Positions 44,887-56,325 of a stretch of DNA of 64,000 nt are shown here, piece by piece. The translations under genes were made by a program, and so were the position numbers. The stretch is from Hydrogenophilus thiooxidans (lineage in GTDB: Bacteria > Pseudomonadota > Gammaproteobacteria > Burkholderiales > Rhodocyclaceae). The stretch covers positions 42,268-106,267 of the forward strand of contig NZ_JAHLSY010000007.1 of assembly GCF_019049855.1 (NCBI RefSeq), read 5' to 3'. How positions within the stretch are numbered: position 1 is the first letter of the stretch; the number at the start of each line of letters is the position of its first letter. The notes under the pieces are model-generated. The model saw only the letters and a list, made by a program, of their open reading frames with translations. It had not been told where the DNA came from and made no database searches.

Positions 44887-45567
44887 ATGGTCAGAAAACT
44901 CCTTTTGATCGAAGACGAACCCAAAACCGGCGCCTATCTCAAAAAAGGGCTGCACGAAGCTGGCTACAATGTGGAATGGGTACAAGACGGCATCGATGGC
45001 CTTCATTTGGCTCGCGAAATCCCTTTCGATCTCATCATCCTCGACGTGATGCTCCCTGGCCTCGACGGTTGGCAAGTGCTGGCCAGACTTCGGTCAGAAG
45101 GGATCACCACCCCAACGCTCTACCTCACGGCACGAGACCGGGTCGAAGATCGGGTCAAAGGGTTGGAAATGGGCGCTGACGACTACCTCGTCAAACCTTT
45201 TTCGTTCGCCGAATTGCTCGCCCGTGTCCGAACGATCCTCAGACGGGGCGGTCAGAGCCTTTCCTCCACGATTTTGCGCGCTGCGGACCTGGAACTCGAT
45301 CTGTTGCGCCGTCGCGTGTGCCGCGGAGGGGAGACCATCGCGCTCACCGCAAAGGAGTTCGCTTTGCTCGAACTGCTCCTGCGTCGGCAGGGAGAGGTTC
45401 TACCGCGCTCACTGATCGCGTCGCAAGTTTGGGAAATCGACTTTGAATGCGACAGCAACGTGATCGAAGTTGCGATCCGACGGCTGCGTCAAAAGATCGA
45501 CGAGGGGCGCACGCCGAAATTGATTCACACCGTTCGCGGGATGGGTTACGTCTTGGAAGCGCGATAG
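44887..45567 (+). CDS. copR: Copper-responsive OmpR-family response regulator
   Basis: A 226-aa two-component regulator. Receiver domain: EDE near residue 8, phospho-acceptor aspartate in [14 protein letters not shown] (D51 or so), lysine in YLVKPFSF. The C-terminal winged-helix domain ends in [11 protein letters not shown], as in CusR/CopR/PcoR. Divergently transcribed from copA, so it is expected to activate the copA-copB operon in response to periplasmic copper; the signal is inferred from position. copS follows by 12 bases. Confidence 0.93.
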   Translation: MVRKLLLIEDEPKTGAYLKKGLHEAGYNVEWVQDGIDGLHLAREIPFDLIILDVMLPGLDGWQVLARLRSEGITTPTLYLTARDRVEDRVKGLEMGADDYLVKPFSFAELLARVRTILRRGGQSLSSTILRAADLELDLLRRRVCRGGETIALTAKEFALLELLLRRQGEVLPRSLIASQVWEIDFECDSNVIEVAIRRLRQKIDEGRTPKLIHTVRGMGYVLEAR

Positions 45568-45579
45568 GCGAGACAGATC

Positions 45580-46983
45580 GTGAAAATTCGCCGATCGCTC
45601 ACCGCCAAACTCGTCTTGCTCTTTGCACTCATCACGATCAGCGCGATTTTCGGACTGGCGGGTTTGGTCACGCTTCTGAGCGACGAACATTTCGTCCGTC
45701 TCGATCAACAAACCCTCAACGACAAACGGGCGTTGATCTTGGAGCTCTTGCAGCGCGCCAACTCGACCGACGACGCGCTGTGGTTACTCCAAGAGGCACT
45801 GAATCACCACCCTGGACTGGTGGTCGCAGTCAGAACCGAAAACGGCAGACTCCTCTTCGCCAACAACCGCCAGTTCTCATGGGATCAAACCGTGACCAAA
45901 GACAGGAAAGGGTGGGAAGAGTGGCACAGCGCGGGAAAAATTTATCGCGCTTTCTCATTCACCGTTTCGCCCCACTTTGCACCGAACACCGCATGGACCA
46001 TCCAGATCGCGGTCGATACCGAGACCCACACCCGGTTTTTGCAGACGTTTCATCAGCAAATCCTCTTCTATGCGTTGCTCGCCAGCGCCCTTTCCGTCGG
46101 AATCGGTTGGTGGGTCGTCTATCGCGGTTTGGCTTCGTTACGGACGATTCGCCAGCACGCCACGATGATCTCCCAAAACCATCTCGATCGGCGGCTCGAT
46201 GATTCTGCGATGCCTGATGAGATCGCAACGGTTGCCCAAGAGCTCAATCGCATGCTCGATCGGCTGCAAACTGCGTTCGTTCGCCTCGAAACGTTCTCTG
46301 CCCATTTGGCGCACGAAATGCGCACCCCGCTCAGCAACCTCCTCACCCAAACACAGGTTGCGCTGCACAGTGAGCGCGATCCCGAAACCTACCGCGAGAT
46401 CTTGGCCTCGAATGTCGAAGAGATCGACCGATTGAGCCGAATGGTCAGCCAGATGCTCTATTTGGCCAAACTGGGTTATTCCGAAACGACCCTCGCCAAG
46501 GAGCGCTTGCTGCTCGAAATCGAACTGGGCAATTTGGTCGAATTTTTCGAACCCCTTGCCGAAGAGAAAGGAATCAGCTTGATCGTAGCGGGAAAGGGAG
46601 CGATCGTGGCCGACCGAATGCAGCTTCGCCGCGCTGTCAGCAACCTGCTCTCCAACGCGATTCGCCACGCCGATCCGGGAACATCGGTTACGCTGGAAAT
46701 CGGCGAAACGAATGGGCAACGAACCTTGTCCGTCACCAATGTCGGGGAACCGATCGCGCCTGAGCACCTTCCTTATCTTTTCGATCCCTTCTACCGCGTC
46801 GCCTCAGAAACCCCGTCCGAATCGATCACCGGATTGGGTTTGGGGTTGGCGATCGTCCGAGCGATCGTCGTCGCACATGGTGGGTCGATTTCGGTTACGT
46901 CGCGAGAGGGCCTGACCCGTTTTCTCCTCACCTTCCCACACTCCGACCCGGACAGGCCGTCACTGCACAACCGCTGTGGATAA
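45580..46983 (+). CDS. copS: Heavy-metal sensor histidine kinase
   Basis: A 467-aa CusS/CopS-type kinase. Helix one (LVLLFALITISAIFGLAGLV) and helix two (ILFYALLASALSVGIGWWVV) bracket a periplasmic sensor. HAMP follows, then the kinase domain with H-box LAHEMRTPLSNLLTQTQ, N-box LLSNAIRHA and G-box SITGLGLGLAIVRAI. GTG start. Its terminal codons and stop (TGT GGA TAA) spell a DnaA box (46975-46983), and dnaA begins 38 bases later. Confidence 0.92.
   Translation: MKIRRSLTAKLVLLFALITISAIFGLAGLVTLLSDEHFVRLDQQTLNDKRALILELLQRANSTDDALWLLQEALNHHPGLVVAVRTENGRLLFANNRQFSWDQTVTKDRKGWEEWHSAGKIYRAFSFTVSPHFAPNTAWTIQIAVDTETHTRFLQTFHQQILFYALLASALSVGIGWWVVYRGLASLRTIRQHATMISQNHLDRRLDDSAMPDEIATVAQELNRMLDRLQTAFVRLETFSAHLAHEMRTPLSNLLTQTQVALHSERDPETYREILASNVEEIDRLSRMVSQMLYLAKLGYSETTLAKERLLLEIELGNLVEFFEPLAEEKGISLIVAGKGAIVADRMQLRRAVSNLLSNAIRHADPGTSVTLEIGETNGQRTLSVTNVGEPIAPEHLPYLFDPFYRVASETPSESITGLGLGLAIVRAIVVAHGGSISVTSREGLTRFLLTFPHSDPDRPSLHNRCG
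46975..46983 (-). promoter_or_regulatory. Perfect DnaA box at the copS stop codon
   Basis: TGTGGATAA is the reverse complement of the DnaA box TTATCCACA. It is formed by the last two sense codons and stop of copS and lies 39 bases before the dnaA start, where it could serve DnaA autoregulation. Confidence 0.65.
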
Positions 46984-47021
46984 CTTCTCGCTCATCCCCT
47001 TTCACGCTACAATTCGCAACG

Positions 47022-48644
47022 ATGAGCGAAACGAACCCTTCCCCATCCGACGACCTCTGGCACACCTGCTGCGCGCGCTTGCAGAGCAAGATCCCGGTAC
47101 AACAATACAAAACCTGGATTCGACCGCTTGCAGGCGTCGCAGTGGACGGTGCGGGTGCCGAACTGCGCGTCTTTGCGCCCAACCGCTTCATTTTGCAGTG
47201 GGTACGCGAACGCTACTGGGGCATCATCACCGACGAACTCGCGGCACTCGGCATCGAACGCGCGGAATTGACATTGGGAGAACCGCCGCGTCGTGACAAT
47301 GCAGCTGCTGCCCCCCAAACCGGCGCAACCGAACCGCAAACGGCGCCAACCGCGCATGCGGTTGCTTCGTCGCGCCCGCACGCCGAACCAGAAGCCCTTT
47401 CAGTGGAACCCGCACCGGTTTCGGCTGGAGAAGATTCCGCTGGAGAAGAAGAGAAGACCACCAGCCCTGCGGCGCCTGCCGCCGTCCCATCTGCCGACAC
47501 CGCAGTTGCGAACACCGCCGCTGTTTCCCCACCCCCCACTGCGCGGTTACGGGCTCGGCGCAAGCCGCCTGCGGTAAATGACGCCGACCCGACCCACGCG
47601 CCGACGATCGAAGCGCTCTACGAACGAACCCGGCTCAACCCCAACGCCACTTTCGAGACGCTGGTCACTGGTCGCGCGAACGATCTGGCGCGCGCCGCTG
47701 CGATGCAAGTCGCGCACCACCCCGGTAACTCCTACAACCCCCTCTTCATCTATGGGGGTGTCGGTCTGGGCAAAACCCACCTCATCCACGCAATCGGCAA
47801 CGCGATCTTCCAAAACAACCCACGCGCGGTGATTCGGTACGTCCACGCCGAAGACTATTACGCCGACGTGGTACGCGCCTATCAACAGAAGAGCTTCGAC
47901 GCGTTCAAACGGTTCTACCGCTCGCTCGACGTGCTGTTGATCGACGACATCCAGTTCTTCCAGAACAAAACCCGCACGCAAGAGGAGTTCTTCCACGCGT
48001 TCAACGCGCTCACCGAAGCGCGCAAACAGATCGTGATCACCTGTGACACCTACCCCAAAGACATCCAAGGGTTGGAAGACCGCTTGATCTCGCGCTTCGA
48101 CTGGGGCCTCACCGTCCAGATCGAACCCCCAGAGCTCGAAATGCGGGTGGCGATCCTCAAGAAAAAAGCGGAACTGATGGCGATCGACCTCGCTGACGAC
48201 GTCGCGTTCCTCATTGCCAAGCACCTCAAATCGAACGTGCGTGAACTCGAAGGGGCGCTCAACAAAGTGGTTGCGTACGCCAATTTCCTGGCCCGCCCGA
48301 TCACGTTGGAACTGGCGAAAGAGGCGCTCAAGGACCTGCTCAACGCCTTCAACCGGCAACTTACCGTCGAGCAGATCCAAAAAACGGTGGCCGACTACTA
48401 CAAAATCAAAGTGGCCGAGATGCACTCTAAGAAACGCACCCGCGCGGTCGCGCGCCCCCGGCAGGTCGCGATGTATCTCGCCAAAGAGCTCACGCCATTG
48501 TCCTTGCCCGCGATCGGCGAAGCCTTCGGCGGCCGCGACCACACCACGGTGATCCACGCCTGCCGAACGATCACCGAACTGCGCACCCAAGACCCACAGC
48601 TCAACCACGACGTTCATGTCCTACTGCAAGTGCTACGCGGATAA
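47022..48644 (+). CDS. dnaA: Chromosomal replication initiator protein DnaA
   Basis: Binds DnaA boxes and opens oriC (540 aa). Domain I (1-85, WHTCCARLQSKIPVQQYKTW), an unusually long Ala/Pro/Thr-rich linker (about 90-190), AAA+ domain III (Walker A GGVGLGKT at 245-252, Walker B LLIDDIQFF) and the DNA-binding domain IV (RQVAMYLAKELT and GRDHTTVIHAC). Only 38 bases separate it from copS, without an obvious Shine-Dalgarno, so its promoter must lie within copS or overlap the DnaA box. dnaN and gyrB follow. Confidence 0.97.
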   Translation: MSETNPSPSDDLWHTCCARLQSKIPVQQYKTWIRPLAGVAVDGAGAELRVFAPNRFILQWVRERYWGIITDELAALGIERAELTLGEPPRRDNAAAAPQTGATEPQTAPTAHAVASSRPHAEPEALSVEPAPVSAGEDSAGEEEKTTSPAAPAAVPSADTAVANTAAVSPPPTARLRARRKPPAVNDADPTHAPTIEALYERTRLNPNATFETLVTGRANDLARAAAMQVAHHPGNSYNPLFIYGGVGLGKTHLIHAIGNAIFQNNPRAVIRYVHAEDYYADVVRAYQQKSFDAFKRFYRSLDVLLIDDIQFFQNKTRTQEEFFHAFNALTEARKQIVITCDTYPKDIQGLEDRLISRFDWGLTVQIEPPELEMRVAILKKKAELMAIDLADDVAFLIAKHLKSNVRELEGALNKVVAYANFLARPITLELAKEALKDLLNAFNRQLTVEQIQKTVADYYKIKVAEMHSKKRTRAVARPRQVAMYLAKELTPLSLPAIGEAFGGRDHTTVIHACRTITELRTQDPQLNHDVHVLLQVLRG

Positions 48645-48656
48645 CAAGGAGACGCC

Positions 48657-52299
<3,643 letters not shown>

Positions 52300-52302
52300 A
52301 TG

Positions 52303-52569
52303 ATGCCAGTACTGGCAATGTTTTATGGCATCATTATTCGAATGTACCTGATGGAAGGTAGCCAACACCATCGCCCGCATATCCACGCACGGTATGGCGA
52401 ATTCGAAGCAGCGATTGATATCGAAGAGGGGGAATTGTTGGCAGGTGAGTTACCGCGCAAACAACTTCGACTCGTCCAAGCGTGGATCGAGTTACGGCGG
52501 GACGAACTGCTCGCCAACTGGGAACTCGCCCAACAAGGTATTCCTCCGTATCGGATCGACCCTCTGTAA
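52303..52569 (+). CDS. DUF4160 protein (toxin-antitoxin-like pair)
   Basis: An 88-aa protein with the DUF4160 spelling: FYGIIIRMYLMEGSQHHRPH and HARYGEFEAAIDI. Two ATGs (52300, 52303) follow the gyrB stop with no gap; the second gives the family's usual start. Codon choice and GC content look lower than in gyrB, suggesting later arrival. DUF4160 genes are regularly followed by DUF2442 genes, as here, and the pair has been proposed to act as a toxin-antitoxin-like module. Its activity here is unproven. Confidence 0.85.
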   Translation: MPVLAMFYGIIIRMYLMEGSQHHRPHIHARYGEFEAAIDIEEGELLAGELPRKQLRLVQAWIELRRDELLANWELAQQGIPPYRIDPL

Positions 52570-52585
52570 CCACGAGGAACCACAG

Positions 52586-52840
52586 ATGGATTGGGACGTT
52601 GTCAAAGTGAAACCGTTGGACGGCTACCGACTTCACTTGAAGCTTGCCGACGGAAAAGAAGGAATCGTGGACCTGACCCCGCTCCTCAGCAAGAAGGGGT
52701 TTCAAGAGCTACAAGATCGCGACTATTTCTGCCGAGTCTTTCCTTTTCTGGGCGCTTTGACTTGGCCTAACGGTCAGGACATTTCACCGGAGTGGGTTCT
52801 CGAACATCTCACACCGAACACTGAGGAAGTGCCTGTGTAA
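52586..52840 (+). CDS. DUF2442 protein (partner of DUF4160)
   Basis: An 84-aa protein with the DUF2442 core: DGYRLHLKLADGKEGIVDL, FPFLGALTWPNGQDISPEW. GAGGAA lies seven bases before the ATG. It follows the DUF4160 gene by 16 bases. In the proposed pair this is the likely antitoxin-side or DNA-binding partner, which is inference. Confidence 0.85.
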   Translation: MDWDVVKVKPLDGYRLHLKLADGKEGIVDLTPLLSKKGFQELQDRDYFCRVFPFLGALTWPNGQDISPEWVLEHLTPNTEEVPV

Positions 52841-52895
52841 CCGGCGCAGCACGAAAGCCGCTTCACATCCTGGGTAAAAGTCTGCGCGGCAAGCT

Positions 52896-53597
52896 TCACC
52901 CCCCCACGCGAGCGAACGCGTCGCGCAGCAATTTCGTACTGAACACCAGAAAAGCGCTGCCGGTAGCCGCTAGCCCCCACGCCTGGACCCGCGGCCGGGT
53001 TTGGCTCCAGCGGTGGAGCCGCGCGCCAACCAGGATCAGAACGGTGAGATAGGTAGCGCTGATCCCCTGCAACGTCGCGCCCAACAAGACGAACGCCCAA
53101 TAGGGGTGGGGCGCATCCGCATCGACGAAGAGCACGAAAAACGAGAAGAAAAAGAGGATCGCTTTCGGGTTCAACAGGCTGATCACCAACGCCCGCCGAA
53201 ACGGGTGGATCGCTACCCGGCGCGGTTCCGGTTCGGGGGCGGCTGCCCGATCGTCCTCGTTCGCGGTGGCCGTTTGCTTACCCCACCCGTGCCGCACTGC
53301 TTCCCAGACGAGTTTGCCGCCCATCCACGCCAGGTACGCGGCTCCTGCGAATTGCAACAGGGCAAAGAGCGTCGGTAGATAGCGCAGTAGCGACGCCGCG
53401 CCCAACACCGCGGCGCTCATCAGGATCGCGTCCCCGGTCAAAATCCCGAGTGCCGCGCGAAACCCCGCAGCGGGGCCCTGGCGCGACGCGGTGACGAACG
53501 CATAGAGCGAATTGGGTCCTGGCAACAAAACCACCAAAACCGTTCCCAAAACGAACGCGCCGTAGTCGTGAATCCCCAATGCGTGCCACAAACTCAT
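52896..53597 (-). CDS. LysE/RhtB-family amino-acid exporter
   Basis: A 233-aa membrane protein with about six helices and the LysE-family signature near the N-terminus (VLVVLLPGPNSLYAFVTASR, GFRAALGILTGDAILM), closest to the leucine exporter LeuE-like branch. A cytoplasmic loop (about 115-145) is charged. It exports amino acids or related compounds; the substrate is unknown. Its ATG shares four bases with the stop of the DUF1857 gene. Confidence 0.88.
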   Translation of the reverse strand: MSLWHALGIHDYGAFVLGTVLVVLLPGPNSLYAFVTASRQGPAAGFRAALGILTGDAILMSAAVLGAASLLRYLPTLFALLQFAGAAYLAWMGGKLVWEAVRHGWGKQTATANEDDRAAAPEPEPRRVAIHPFRRALVISLLNPKAILFFFSFFVLFVDADAPHPYWAFVLLGATLQGISATYLTVLILVGARLHRWSQTRPRVQAWGLAATGSAFLVFSTKLLRDAFARVGG

Positions 53598-54070
53598 CGT
53601 CTCTCTTGCTCCGCTTGTAACGCTCGCGCAAGCGCAACGACATACGCTTCGTCTGCGCTGCGGTAAGCCGCCGCCAACCAGGCGGAGAGGTCAGATCCGT
53701 CCGGCAATGTGGCGTCACCGTCCCGCACGAACCGCCGATAGAAAAAGGTCAAAGACCAGCGCATCGCGTCGCGTTCCACCAAGGTGATGGTCAAAAGACT
53801 CCCGGGGTATTCCGGGGTTGCCTGAGTGACGAACCGCAGCCATTCCCCCGTTTGCCACGTCACACGCTCTTCGAACGTCCGGTCACCGAACGCGATCCGC
53901 CGCGTCAGCGCTGCTTCTTTGGGCGCGTGCCAAAGCACATCACACGCCGTCACCCCGTCGATCCACCGCTGTGGGAACGTGACGCGCTCCCACAAACGCT
54001 GCCACACCGTGTCCCGTGATAGCGGCACCGATACCGCAAGCGGCAGGGTATGACAAACCTCCAACAACAT
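53594..54070 (-). CDS. DUF1857/AtaL-like START-fold protein
   Basis: A 158-aa protein of the AtaL-like (DUF1857) branch of the SRPBCC fold. Visible blocks are VSVPLSRDTVWQRLWERV near the start, TFEERVTWQTGEWLRFVTQ, and WSLTFFYRR near the end. The fold binds hydrophobic ligands; no enzyme role is known. Translationally coupled to the downstream LysE-type exporter, so it may bind what the exporter moves, which is speculation. Confidence 0.8.
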   Translation of the reverse strand: MLLEVCHTLPLAVSVPLSRDTVWQRLWERVTFPQRWIDGVTACDVLWHAPKEAALTRRIAFGDRTFEERVTWQTGEWLRFVTQATPEYPGSLLTITLVERDAMRWSLTFFYRRFVRDGDATLPDGSDLSAWLAAAYRSADEAYVVALARALQAEQERR

Positions 54071-54244
54071 GGTACCTCACCCACGCGTCGCGCACACGTT
54101 ACCCATCGCCACTGTAGCGAACGAACCCCTTCGCCGTCAAACGGGCGCGAAGCCGCGCGGCATCCCCCTCAGAGGGCAGTTCTGTTTTTATGGTTTGGTT
54201 TTTCTATAAATATCTTTAAAATAAGTCTACACTCTGCCCAATCG

Positions 54245-54253
54245 TGGGGATAA
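54245..54253 (-). promoter_or_regulatory. Near-match DnaA box
   Basis: TGGGGATAA on the plus strand (TTATCCCCA on minus), one mismatch from TTATCCACA. It lies just right of the AT-only tract. Confidence 0.4.
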
Positions 54254-54288
54254 CCCTCTGAAAGCCGCCAAGACATGCGCCAAAACCC

Positions 54289-54297
54289 TGGGGATAC
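54289..54297 (-). promoter_or_regulatory. Near-match DnaA box
   Basis: TGGGGATAC on the plus strand, two mismatches from the reverse-complement box. It is in the same orientation as the box at 54245, 44 bases away. Confidence 0.3.
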
Positions 54298-54348
54298 TCC
54301 TGTACACAACGCCGGTACGGCGGTTGGAACGTTGACGTACCGTTTGCG

Positions 54349-54781
54349 GTGCATGCTGAGAAAGAGACGATGGTTCGTCAACCGTTCCCGCGCCATCCCC
54401 AGCTTGTCCACTGTGGTGTTTCTGCTACACCTGCTACTGGGTATCGCATTCGCACCCACCGCTTGGCCGACGGCCGCGTCAGCGAAATCCACGGGTTGGT
54501 CCACGACGTCACCAAAGAGATGCACTTGACCGAAGCGCTCGAACGGATCGCGTACCACGAACCGCTCACCGGATTGGCCAACCGCAACAGGCTTGTCGCT
54601 GGGCCGAGCAAGCGATCGCACGCTGCGTCGCAGAAAAAAAACCAAGCTTCGTCGTGTTGGGGGTGCTCGACCTCGACGAATTCGCGGCGGTCAATCTCCA
54701 CTACGGGATTGTGCGCACGGATACGGGATCGCCAAGCCGATGCCTGCGCAGGAAGCCGCGGCGTGGGCGGCTTCGTGCACG
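54349..54781 (+). pseudogene. Remnant of a PAS-GGDEF-EAL signalling gene
   Basis: Three reading frames must be stitched together. Frame one encodes a PAC/PAS end and GGDEF start (GYRIRTHRLADGRVSEIHGL, later AYHEPLTGLANRNRL, about 54436-54594). A one-base shift leads to a GGDEF continuation (RWAEQAIARCVAEKKPSFVV, then LDLDEFAAVNLHYG, about 54597-54707). A further shift joins directly to the tail of an EAL domain (HGYGIAKPMPAQEAAAWAAS, 54716 on). The GGDEF core and nearly all of EAL, about 350 residues, are missing. The direct repeat TACGGGAT (54702 and 54722) marks the junction. It was once a c-di-GMP enzyme and is now dead. Confidence 0.75.
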
Positions 54782-54794
54782 TTCATTCACAAAA

Positions 54795-54803
54795 TTATCC
54801 ACA
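54795..54803 (+). promoter_or_regulatory. Perfect DnaA box
   Basis: TTATCCACA, exact consensus, 14 bases after the pseudogene's EAL tail in the candidate origin. Confidence 0.7.
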
Positions 54804-54893
54804 AGCCGAAACCTGCATTACAGGTAACCATCCTGCAACCGATCGGAGTGGGTCGCATTGGGGAAAAGTCAACGCACAGATCATGCAATGATT

Positions 54894-54902
54894 TGTCGAT
54901 AA
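54894..54902 (-). promoter_or_regulatory. Near-match DnaA box
   Basis: TGTCGATAA (TTATCGACA on minus), one mismatch from consensus, between the two perfect boxes. Confidence 0.4.
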
Positions 54903-55017
54903 AAGAAAAATGGCACAGTGACTGCTTTTTCGCCCCCAAACGATCCCCGCCAAAATCCAAGTCGATCCCCAAGATTACCGACAGCACATTGCTAGACGAA
55001 GTCTATTGTTAACAGAG

Positions 55018-55026
55018 TTATCCACA
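55018..55026 (+). promoter_or_regulatory. Perfect DnaA box
   Basis: TTATCCACA, exact consensus, same orientation as the box at 54795. It is followed by an AT-rich stretch (TTGTTTACAG, TCTTACAAGAAAAATCAAAG). Confidence 0.7.
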
Positions 55027-55155
55027 GAACAACGGCGCGCATTGTTTACAGAATCTCTTACAAGAAAAATCAAAGTCAACAATTCCATCGACCCCGAACC
55101 CACTGCAAAGAGTGCGTGGTACGGATCACGAACGCGCCCGTTGCGGTACAATGCG

Positions 55156-55172
55156 TGTCATCAAATTGTCAC
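55156..55172 (+). promoter_or_regulatory. Pho box upstream of pstS
   Basis: TGTCAT, five bases, TGTCAC: two direct half-sites with the 11-base period of PhoB binding. A -10-like TAGACT (55183-55188) follows ten bases later, the spacing at which PhoB replaces the -35 element. It indicates phosphate-starvation control of pstSCAB. Confidence 0.8.
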
Positions 55173-55226
55173 ATTCGCTCGGTAGACTGCGCCCCGTCAT
55201 CCTCAGCAACCCAAAGGAGCAGTCCG

Positions 55227-56240
55227 ATGAAACTTCGCAACACCCTTTCCCTGGTCGCCACGCTTGCCGTAGCGGGTGTCGTCACAACCCCGGCGGTGAC
55301 CTTCGCGGCGGAAGAAATAGTGAAGATCGACGGTTCGAGCACCGTCTATCCCGTCACCGAAGCCGTTGCGGAGGAGTTCCAGACCGCGCAGCGCGGTAAG
55401 GTGAAAGTCACCGTCGGCATTTCGGGAACCGGTGGCGGTTTCAAGAAGTTCTGCCGTGGCGAGACCGATATTTCCAACGCGTCGCGCCCGATTCTCGAAA
55501 AAGAGATGAAGTTGTGTGCCGAAAACGGCATCCAGTACATCGAACTCCCTGTGGCGTTCGACGCGCTCACCGTGGTGATCCACCCGAAAAACACCTGGGC
55601 CGAAGAGATGACGGTTGCCGAACTCAATAAGATGTGGGCGCCCGAAGCGCAAGGGGTGATCACCAACTGGAAGCAGGTCTCTCCCCGTTTTCCGGATCGG
55701 CCGCTCAAACTCGCGGGTGCTGGGTCGGATTCGGGAACGTTCGACTATTTCACCGAAGCGATCGTGGGTAAAGCCAAGTCGAGCCGTGGCGACTACCTGG
55801 CGTCTGAGGACGACAACGTGGTCGTGCAGTTCGTGAGCTCGGATGAGAACGCGCTCGGTTACTTCGGCCTGGCGTACTATCTTGAGAACCAAGACAAACT
55901 GAAAGCGGTGAAGATCAAGAAGGACGAAAATTCGCCAGCGGTCGCGCCCAGCGTCGAAACGGTGAATAACGGTACCTATCAACCGCTTTCGCGCCCGATC
56001 TTCATCTACGTCAATGCCAAAGCGGCCAAAGAGAAACCGGAAGTGCGTGAATTCGTTGCGTTCTACCTCAAGCATGCTGGCAAATTGGCCAAAGAGGTGG
56101 GGTACGTCAATTTGCCCGACCAGGCGTATGAGTTGGCGATGAAAAACTTCCAAGCGATGAAGACGGGCACCGTTTTTGGCGGCCATGCCGAAGTGGGTGT
56201 GCGCGTCGAAGAACTGCTTGCGCGCGAAGCCAAGCAGTAA
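55227..56240 (+). CDS. pstS: Phosphate ABC transporter substrate-binding protein
   Basis: Periplasmic phosphate receptor (337 aa from ATG 55227). The signal peptide ([22 protein letters not shown], core [13 protein letters not shown]) is followed by the phosphate-binding motifs [15 protein letters not shown] and [15 protein letters not shown], with [12 protein letters not shown] later. AAAGGAG precedes the chosen start; the longer frame is excluded because the Pho box lies inside it. It is the first gene of pstSCAB. A strong terminator directly after it should make PstS the most abundant product. Confidence 0.96.
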   Translation: MKLRNTLSLVATLAVAGVVTTPAVTFAAEEIVKIDGSSTVYPVTEAVAEEFQTAQRGKVKVTVGISGTGGGFKKFCRGETDISNASRPILEKEMKLCAENGIQYIELPVAFDALTVVIHPKNTWAEEMTVAELNKMWAPEAQGVITNWKQVSPRFPDRPLKLAGAGSDSGTFDYFTEAIVGKAKSSRGDYLASEDDNVVVQFVSSDENALGYFGLAYYLENQDKLKAVKIKKDENSPAVAPSVETVNNGTYQPLSRPIFIYVNAKAAKEKPEVREFVAFYLKHAGKLAKEVGYVNLPDQAYELAMKNFQAMKTGTVFGGHAEVGVRVEELLAREAKQ

Positions 56241-56251
56241 ATGGTTCCAGA

Positions 56252-56291
56252 AAAACGGCTGTGGGCAAGAGTGGGTACAGCCGTTTTTTTT
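56252..56291 (+). terminator. Rho-independent terminator between pstS and pstC
   Basis: AAAACGGCTGT (56252-56262) pairs with ACAGCCGTTTT (56277-56287), and the T run extends to 56291. It begins 12 bases after the pstS stop and ends 35 bases before the pstC start. Confidence 0.9.
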
Positions 56292-56325
56292 GTCTACCCT
56301 GCATCACCGACAAGGAAACCCTGTC

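Larger units (their letters stand above)
54071..55226. other. Candidate replication origin (oriC) region with a decayed gene inside
   Basis: This 1.15-kb gap contains no intact gene. It holds an AT-only tract (about 54199-54226, TTTTTCTATAAATATCTTTA), two perfect DnaA boxes (54795, 55018), near-matches (54245, 54289, 54894), a second AT-rich stretch (about 55040-55085) and the remnant of a PAS-GGDEF-EAL gene. The pstS regulatory site lies at its right end. Genes diverge around this broad area (mostly minus to the left, plus to the right). Together with the absence of room for an origin between copS and dnaA, this makes it my best oriC candidate. No functional evidence. Confidence 0.55.

Noticed and set aside
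54275..54529. 84-codon frame with a hydrophobic stretch in the gene-free region
   Set aside because: It is out of frame with the PAS/GGDEF remnant that explains the same bases.
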